Positions 23,469-29,103 of a DNA stretch of 29,103 nt are shown piece after piece. Every line of letters starts with the position of its first letter. Position 1 is the first letter of the stretch. The stretch comes from a virus. The translations under genes were made by a program, and so were the position numbers. The notes beneath the pieces are model-generated. The model saw nothing but the letters and a program-made list of their open reading frames with translations. It was not told the origin of the DNA and did no database searches. The stretch lies in the IMG/VR virus record IMGVR_UViG_3300008448_007924, positions 1 to 29,103 of that record; one strand, 5' to 3'.

Positions 23469-24218
23469 ATGGACTTGTTCGGTCAAAAGCAAAGCGGCGG
23501 ATTCTCTCCCGAAGAGCTTAAGCAGCTTGAGCAGATCCTTGGGGTTGCTCAAGGCGGCGACGTTGGCTTTGGCGGCGGAAGCCTGCTGCAAGGCTTGATG
23601 CAGAAGATGAAGGCCAAACAGGACAACTCCCTACTCAACCAAGCCAAAGCTAGTGCTGGTGAGCAGTACGGTTTTGACGTGGGTGCTGCTGGCATCTATG
23701 GCGTGCCGGATGCGATGCCTAAGGGGTTGGCGCTTGGTAAGTACGGATTGCCGGCGGTGTATGGCTACATCACGCAGGGATCGCAGCAGGCTCAAGGTTC
23801 GTTGATGGATGCATACCGTTCGGCGTATGCACAACGCGCTGCCGGCATCGCTGGTTCGTACGGCTTGCAGATGGACCAGCTTGCCTCCGACATGGCAGGT
23901 CAGGGACTGAGCGCCGACCTCGTGCGTCGTATGCGTGCTGGGCAGCAAGGCGCCACGCTTCAGCAACTGGGTGAAGCCCAAGGCCAAGCAGCGAACGAGT
24001 ACTACACAACGCTGGCTCAATTGCAGAAGGGCACGGGCACCGAGCTTGCAGCCGCAAAGCAGGCAGAGATCGAGCAACTCTTGGCTCCGCACATTGCCAA
24101 GATCTCCGGCGATGCTGCTATCAAAGCAGGAAAGGCGCAGGGCAAAGGCTCCTTGCTTGGTGGCCTTGTCGGTGGAATTGGTCAAATCGCAGGTGCATCC
24201 ATCCTCGCAGGAGTTTGA
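23469..24218 (+). CDS. Internal virion/ejection protein, T7 gp14-like position (249 aa)
   Basis: A 249-aa Ala/Gly/Gln/Leu-rich protein with helical central repeats (QRAAGIAGSYGLQMDQLASDMAGQG; QQLGEAQGQAANEYYTTLAQL) and a Gly-rich hydrophobic C-terminus (SLLGGLVGGIGQIAGASILAG), which could insert into a membrane. Small Ala-rich proteins with such a tail right after the nozzle gene are usual first ejection proteins of T7-like podoviruses. AGGT six bases before ATG 23469 and two bases from the previous stop. No enzymatic motif is visible. Confidence 0.75.
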   Translation: MDLFGQKQSGGFSPEELKQLEQILGVAQGGDVGFGGGSLLQGLMQKMKAKQDNSLLNQAKASAGEQYGFDVGAAGIYGVPDAMPKGLALGKYGLPAVYGYITQGSQQAQGSLMDAYRSAYAQRAAGIAGSYGLQMDQLASDMAGQGLSADLVRRMRAGQQGATLQQLGEAQGQAANEYYTTLAQLQKGTGTELAAAKQAEIEQLLAPHIAKISGDAAIKAGKAQGKGSLLGGLVGGIGQIAGASILAGV

Positions 24219-24226
24219 GGTAACCA

Positions 24227-26476
24227 ATGGTTGAGTTTCAGTTCTACCGTCCGCAAGCCAACGCACTCGAACAGCTCTGGTCTCAGTACGCGCAAGCGCG
24301 AGGCCAGCAAGGAGGTGCGTTTGAGCGAGGCTTTACGCCTGGCATGATGGCTGGGTTTGAAGGGATCGCCAAGGGTTTGACAGGGAAGGCTGAGATTCAA
24401 GCTCGGGCAACAGAGCGCGAAGAAGACCGCAATTTCCAGCGCGGCCTGATTGCCGAGAAGAATGCTGCTGAAGAAAACCAACGCAAGCAGCTTGCCGCTG
24501 ACAACGTAAATCAGGCAATTCAGGTGTTCAGCGCCGCTGGTGAAAATCCGCATGATGCGTATATGCGCGGCACGTACGCCAAAACACCTCAGCAAGCTGC
24601 GGCGGTCATTGCTACGGAGCGTGCGACCACAGAACAGAATGCAAAACAGGCCGCAGCGGAGGCAGAGGCTGCTCGAGTAAAGACACAGACTCAAAGAGCA
24701 GATGCGATGGCAACTACTCTGCAAGCTAATCCATATGTAGACCAACTTGAAGTATCTAGGAACTTAGAGCTGGTACATAGTGGAGATCCAGATCAAAGGC
24801 TGAAAGGCATGGAAGGCTTGTATGCAGTGACGCAGCAAGGCAACCAGTTTTCAGAGACAGTAAAGGATATTGAATATTTCCTTGGGATGCCTGATGCAGC
24901 TACCTCGGCGGCAATGGGCAAGCCAATTATTCGCCCAGGGCAAGAAGATGCGTTCAACGAACAGCGTGCGGTACTGATTGGCGCACAAGCGGTCTTGTCC
25001 AATCCCAAGAAATGGGGGGCTATGCCGCCTGCCGAACGCCAGCGTATTGTGTCCAGTGCACGCGATGCTCTCGACAAGATGGTGATGATGACGGCTGGCA
25101 ATCCACGCCAAGACCCGAAGATGCGCCAGAAATACATGGAGGCTGGCTATGGCCCAGTTATGGAGCTGGGAGATCAAAAGGCCACGGTCGTATTCCACCA
25201 AGGCGCTGTTGCTGGAGTTACCCCTCAACAGCGTGTTGCCATTGAAAGGCTAGTGAACGAGGAACTTAGCCGTGACGTGCTCTTTCGCAGCTTGTTGCGC
25301 GACCAAGGATATGACAACGCTCAAATCCAAGCAGCGTTGATGTCAGACAATGTAGACGCAATGATGGCATCTCTTGGTACTCAGACACCGACAGGGGGAG
25401 ACGTTCGCACGCTGTACTCTGAAGCGTATGCCCGTGTAACTAAATCCGTTCTTGATCGCTTTGAAATCAAGTCGATTGATTTCATCCCGCCCGAAGGCTA
25501 CTCCGTAGTCCAGTCCATGACGCCGCAGCAGCAAGGCGAAGTGGCTAGGACTGTTCAATCATTCGCCAACGATGTCCGCCAGAAGATGGGCCGCGAGGCA
25601 ACTGAGCGGGAGATTGCCGATCACCTAGCGTCTAAGAACATCTTGGACCTTCGATTCGTGGCGAGCGGTGATTACGGTCAAGCCGCTTCTCAAGGCAAGG
25701 GGATTGACGCAACGAAGCTGCCAGGCTTCCCCAAGTACGACACAACCAAAGACCGTAAAGCTGGCGCTGAGAAAACATCGCAGCTCCCGCCTGAGTACAA
25801 GACTGCACGAGACCTTGAGAAGGAACGTCTCGCTACATCGCCGGCGCCTAAAGAACTAGGCGACTCCGCGAAGAAGGTTCTTGCCGATGCAGAGCAGCAG
25901 GTCAAGGAGTACCAAGACTTGTTGGGCCGCAAGAATCTCAACGACAAACAAAAGAAGCGCATCAAGGAACTGGAAGCCAAGATGCCGTCGCTGTTTAAGG
26001 CGATCAAAGATCCACAAGCTGTAGTCAAGGAACGAGCGCAGGCTCAAAGCGGAGTGGCCGCTGGACCTGAGCTACCTCGAGCGTCGATTGCTCCGCCTGG
26101 TGTCAACATGAAGGCTGGCATTCGAGATCCATTGGCAGGCATGTCTGAAGCAGAGCGCCGCACATACCTTGACAATGCTTTTGGCATTGATCGTCGGAAG
26201 AATCAGAAGTACACGCTTCTGGATGTGGCAACGACTGCTGCGCCAAAGCCTGGGCAGACGCTGTCGGCAGTTGACTTGCTGCAACGCATGGCCAAGGGCA
26301 CGCCAACTGGGCCGACATCAGGCCCGTCGATGATTGGTCCTCCTGCTCCTGCGGGAGCTGCTGCTCCTGCTCCGACCTACAACCCGCTTCAGTTGCCTGG
26401 GTCCAATGTGATCTATGCGCCTGCTGGTAGACCGCCCGTGATCAATGTGCCGCCTGGTGGATTTAGGATCCGATAA
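24227..26476 (+). CDS. Internal virion/ejection protein, T7 gp15-like position (749 aa)
   Basis: A 749-aa protein with a long Ala/Gln/Glu/Arg-rich coiled coil in the N-terminal quarter (residues about 60-165), a mixed helical middle (about 180-520), a second Lys/Glu-rich coiled coil (about 550-615), and a Pro/Ala/Gly-rich tail (about 685-749, with SMIGPPAPAGAA-like segments). It lacks recognisable catalytic residues. The size and place, second in a three-gene block after the nozzle, match T7 gp15-like inner-core proteins. GAGG(T) lies five to six bases before the ATG. The next gene begins three bases after its stop. Confidence 0.75.
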   Translation: MVEFQFYRPQANALEQLWSQYAQARGQQGGAFERGFTPGMMAGFEGIAKGLTGKAEIQARATEREEDRNFQRGLIAEKNAAEENQRKQLAADNVNQAIQVFSAAGENPHDAYMRGTYAKTPQQAAAVIATERATTEQNAKQAAAEAEAARVKTQTQRADAMATTLQANPYVDQLEVSRNLELVHSGDPDQRLKGMEGLYAVTQQGNQFSETVKDIEYFLGMPDAATSAAMGKPIIRPGQEDAFNEQRAVLIGAQAVLSNPKKWGAMPPAERQRIVSSARDALDKMVMMTAGNPRQDPKMRQKYMEAGYGPVMELGDQKATVVFHQGAVAGVTPQQRVAIERLVNEELSRDVLFRSLLRDQGYDNAQIQAALMSDNVDAMMASLGTQTPTGGDVRTLYSEAYARVTKSVLDRFEIKSIDFIPPEGYSVVQSMTPQQQGEVARTVQSFANDVRQKMGREATEREIADHLASKNILDLRFVASGDYGQAASQGKGIDATKLPGFPKYDTTKDRKAGAEKTSQLPPEYKTARDLEKERLATSPAPKELGDSAKKVLADAEQQVKEYQDLLGRKNLNDKQKKRIKELEAKMPSLFKAIKDPQAVVKERAQAQSGVAAGPELPRASIAPPGVNMKAGIRDPLAGMSEAERRTYLDNAFGIDRRKNQKYTLLDVATTAAPKPGQTLSAVDLLQRMAKGTPTGPTSGPSMIGPPAPAGAAAPAPTYNPLQLPGSNVIYAPAGRPPVINVPPGGFRIR

Positions 26477-26479
26477 GAC

Positions 26480-29103
26480 ATGGATGGCCAAAAAGGAATT
26501 CTCGGTCAAGCGTACGAAGCAAACCTTCGCGCTCGTGGCGTAGTCAGTGAGCCTAGTGACACTGCGTCTACGTATCTACGCAACGTCGGTATTGACCCGA
26601 AGGTTGACACGAGAACTCCAGCCGAGAAGTTTCTGGCTGGCCTTGACTACTACATCCCGCCTACGCAGGTAAATGCTCCGCCTCCGCCTGGCTCCAATCC
26701 GGCTGCGATGACGGGTGAAAACCCGACGTTCTGGGAATACGCGGCAGGCATTGGTGATGCGCTGGTGTCGAGCGCAGCTAGCAGCACCGACCAGATCCAA
26801 GAAGCCCTCTTTAAGTATGCGCACGACTTCATGCTCAACCGCAACATTCCGTTGTGGGACCGCGATGACAAGTATCGCGCAGAGATCGATGGCCTTGCAG
26901 CGGCTAAGTACGGCGGAGACAAGAACAAGGCCCAGCAAGAAGCATGGGACTTGTTCGGTCGTAAGAAGTTCGAGGAGACTCGTGCTCGTTTCTCTGCTCT
27001 AGGTGTTACGGCTACTGCCTTTGACTTTGCCACAGGCGCTCAAACACATAAAGCCGTAAATGACGGATTGAAGTACGCTATGGAGACGACGTCAAAACGT
27101 CTCCAGAATCGCTCGCCTGTTGTACAAGAGTTCTGGGTTACTCACCTCGCCGGCACTGTTGGTGGTACATCTCCGTACTTGGCGCTTGCTGTTATTCCTG
27201 GTGGCTACGGAGTAGCACTCAGTTCAGGCGGAGCGATGCTTGCGCAATCGAACGAGGCATATACACAGGCCCGTCAAAAGGGCGCCAGTTTTGAAGATGC
27301 ACTTGGTGGCGGTGTAATTGCCGCTGGGCCAGCAGCGTTTAGCGGCGTTGTCAGCAAGTATTTGATTGGAGACAAGATTGGCGAGACCCTTGCCACTTTC
27401 CTAGGTCGCTGGAACAAGGTGTCTGGCGGCAAACTTGAGAAGATGATGGACTCGCTGAACAGCCACGTTGCTGGACGGCTTGCCACTGCTGGCGCGGCTG
27501 AAGGTTTCCAAGAACTAGTCGAGCAGCTCTTCGTCAAGTTTGGCGTTGCTTACGCCACCGACCAAGAACTGCTTGAGCTTGAAGGGCTGGCCAAGGAACT
27601 GGCTAGCGCCGGCAGAGGCGGAGCAGAAGCTGGTGTGTTCTTCCGTGCATTGACAGAGGCTATCACCAAGGGCCGTGCACGTGGAGATAAAGATTTGTCG
27701 CCGAAGGTTGGCGATGAGCCGGTCTTTGACGAAGAGACTGGCGAGATGCGTTCGCTCACGAAGCTCACGCCTGAACAAGCAGCTAGGATCTCGGGTTCAA
27801 TCCCGACGTCTCTGGCCGGCGGCATCGAGCCTGAGCCGCAGCGTTACATCGATGCGCAGTTCTCTGCGATGATGAACCCTGACACCAAGAAGGACGCTGT
27901 GTTCGTTGCGGAGAACAGTCCGCAGCCGACAAGCACCTTGGTCTCAGCCGCTGCTGGACTACAAGCGGTCAAGATTCGCGGCAAGGAAGCTGGCGTCAAC
28001 GGCGTTGTATACACGCAGAATCCGACGATTGCGGATGCGCTGCGGCAGATGTCCGCCACGGAAGAAGGCGTGACCCAGGCTGCTCTTGACCAAGTCCTGT
28101 ACAGCATGGGCAAGGGCAAGCCGACAAGCCCCGATGCTGTGGTCGTGCAGCGCAAGGACGGTGAAGGCAACGTCATTCTGTCGCGTGCTACTGACATCGC
28201 TGACCTTGCGGCGGTGACGGCTGAGTTTGAGCGGCAGATCCCATCTGGCACGACGGCAGTTGTCTCAGTGGCTGAAGAGCTGACGCAGCGCATCAATGCA
28301 CGCAAGCCTGACGTCAAGCAGCAGACGATTGCTGACAAGTACTTTGACCAAGCGCTGAACGAGAGAGCTTTGCCTCGTGACGTGCCGGTCAATGAACTGG
28401 CCGCGATCATCGCAGCCGAAGAGAAGATCGACATCGGCATCGCTACGGCGGTGGCGCGTAATGTGCGCGGTCGCTTGGATCAAGGTACGCCGGTTGAACC
28501 GCAGTACACCAAGATCGTCACGGTTGTTCCGACGGATCCGAACACGTGGCCGAAAGATGTTGCCAGCCAAGAGCAGGCGACTGAGCTTCTTCGTTCGCAG
28601 CAGAGAGACTACCTAGATCAGTACTCTGCCTACCAAGCAGCCAGTGGCCTGACGCCTGAAGAGACCGCGCAGCAGCGGCTAGAGGGAGTCGTCGGTGGGC
28701 CAGAGGCTGAGGCCCAACGGACAGCACGCACGAAAGAGATTAAGACAGCGGCAAAGGCAAGCGCCGAGAGAGCGCGTAAAGACTCTGATCGTGCTGTTGG
28801 TGAATCATATCGTAAGTACCAAGACGAGCTGCGCGAGGCAGATCTCCGTACCCAAGCAAAAGTTCTTGCTCTTGAAAAGTCACCCGATGCGACCGAGCGC
28901 GATGTAGCTCTTGCATACAGGGAGCTAACTGAACAATACAAGCTGTCCCCTCAAGACCGCGAGGCAGAACAGAAGAGACAAGAAGAAGACTACCAGGGTT
29001 TGCTTGGCAAGCTGCGAGCTGCTGAAGCTGAAGCTGAGAAGGCAACCGAAGGTGCCGCGAAGGAGCAGGAAACTAAGGCTCTAGAAGAGTACATGCGGCA
29101 GCA
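26480..29103 (+). CDS. Large internal virion/ejection protein, partial (at least 874 aa)
   Basis: An open frame from ATG 26480 to the right edge, with no stop, so the C-terminus is missing. The N-terminal part is polar, with a Pro run (APPPPG, near residue 70). Residues about 223-320 are Gly/Ala-rich and hydrophobic (GTVGGTSPYLALAVIPGGYG; ALGGGVIAAGPAAFSGVV), followed by an EGFQELVEQLF helix, a pattern usual in membrane-active ejection and polyvalent phage proteins. From about residue 580 on it is helical and charged, with long Glu/Ala/Lys coiled coils (AEAEAEKATEGAAKEQE at the end). It corresponds to the third ejection protein (T7 gp16-like position). Enzymatic domains such as a transglycosylase are not seen in the visible part. 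No strong SD precedes ATG 26480. Confidence 0.75.
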   Translation, partial: MDGQKGILGQAYEANLRARGVVSEPSDTASTYLRNVGIDPKVDTRTPAEKFLAGLDYYIPPTQVNAPPPPGSNPAAMTGENPTFWEYAAGIGDALVSSAASSTDQIQEALFKYAHDFMLNRNIPLWDRDDKYRAEIDGLAAAKYGGDKNKAQQEAWDLFGRKKFEETRARFSALGVTATAFDFATGAQTHKAVNDGLKYAMETTSKRLQNRSPVVQEFWVTHLAGTVGGTSPYLALAVIPGGYGVALSSGGAMLAQSNEAYTQARQKGASFEDALGGGVIAAGPAAFSGVVSKYLIGDKIGETLATFLGRWNKVSGGKLEKMMDSLNSHVAGRLATAGAAEGFQELVEQLFVKFGVAYATDQELLELEGLAKELASAGRGGAEAGVFFRALTEAITKGRARGDKDLSPKVGDEPVFDEETGEMRSLTKLTPEQAARISGSIPTSLAGGIEPEPQRYIDAQFSAMMNPDTKKDAVFVAENSPQPTSTLVSAAAGLQAVKIRGKEAGVNGVVYTQNPTIADALRQMSATEEGVTQAALDQVLYSMGKGKPTSPDAVVVQRKDGEGNVILSRATDIADLAAVTAEFERQIPSGTTAVVSVAEELTQRINARKPDVKQQTIADKYFDQALNERALPRDVPVNELAAIIAAEEKIDIGIATAVARNVRGRLDQGTPVEPQYTKIVTVVPTDPNTWPKDVASQEQATELLRSQQRDYLDQYSAYQAASGLTPEETAQQRLEGVVGGPEAEAQRTARTKEIKTAAKASAERARKDSDRAVGESYRKYQDELREADLRTQAKVLALEKSPDATERDVALAYRELTEQYKLSPQDREAEQKRQEEDYQGLLGKLRAAEAEAEKATEGAAKEQETKALEEYMRQ

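Noticed and set aside
26480-29103. Stop or frameshift inside the last gene
   Set aside because: Codon-by-codon reading from 26480 stays open to the edge, so this is truncation by the window and not a pseudogene.

Overview
The window is a stretch of a tailed double-stranded DNA phage (or prophage) genome, almost certainly a podovirus with a T7-like virion plan. The order of the virion genes shows this: terminase, portal, scaffold, major capsid, adaptor (gp11-like), nozzle (gp12-like), then three internal-virion/ejection proteins (gp14/15/16-like). Base composition is moderately GC-rich. Genes are tightly packed with many ATGA/GTGA overlaps, and no tRNA, rRNA, IS or CRISPR is visible. The moderate GC and Shine-Dalgarno use suggest a Gram-negative, probably proteobacterial, host, but nothing in the window names it.

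Layout. 1-238: G/T-rich leader with no convincing gene. 239-2761: a tight plus-strand string starting with a full-length family S1 (formylglycine) sulfatase, followed by two small basic proteins, a 153-aa unknown and a small hydrophobic, holin-sized protein. 2745-3855: the only minus-strand island, holding a replication-initiator-like protein with a Pro/Ser linker and a 70-aa downstream protein that has its own strong RBS. The linker-coding DNA carries an 85-nt C-free purine-rich tract and a symmetric four-copy GTCACGC array, which together look like a lambda-O-style origin inside the initiator gene. 3885-4642: a small Cys/Lys-rich protein and a CxxC/CxxH coiled-coil protein in the usual place of a small terminase subunit.

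4646-7239: packaging. The large terminase is in two pieces, an ATPase ORF and an RNase H-like nuclease ORF, with an 81-aa ORF between them joined by ATGA overlaps on both sides. A small single-pass membrane protein follows. 7236-12171: portal, a protein of unknown function, scaffold and major capsid protein. 12185-15230: a Thr-rich beta protein with the strongest RBS of the window (probable capsid decoration or fibre), an unknown protein, the head-tail adaptor and a small beta-rich protein. 15232-23466: one giant 2744-aa gene. Its ends look like a nozzle/tail-tubular protein, and its middle holds at least three LamG/ConA-like lectin folds plus nested beta modules. 23469-29103: three ejection proteins, the last running off the right edge.

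How it fits together. The window holds the packaging and virion-assembly genes, plus a possible origin. The sulfatase and the lectin-rich giant tail protein together suggest (inference) that this phage meets a sulfated surface glycan. The strongest candidates for something new are the split terminase with an inserted ORF, the origin-like array in the initiator gene, the sulfatase, and the giant LamG-loaded nozzle.
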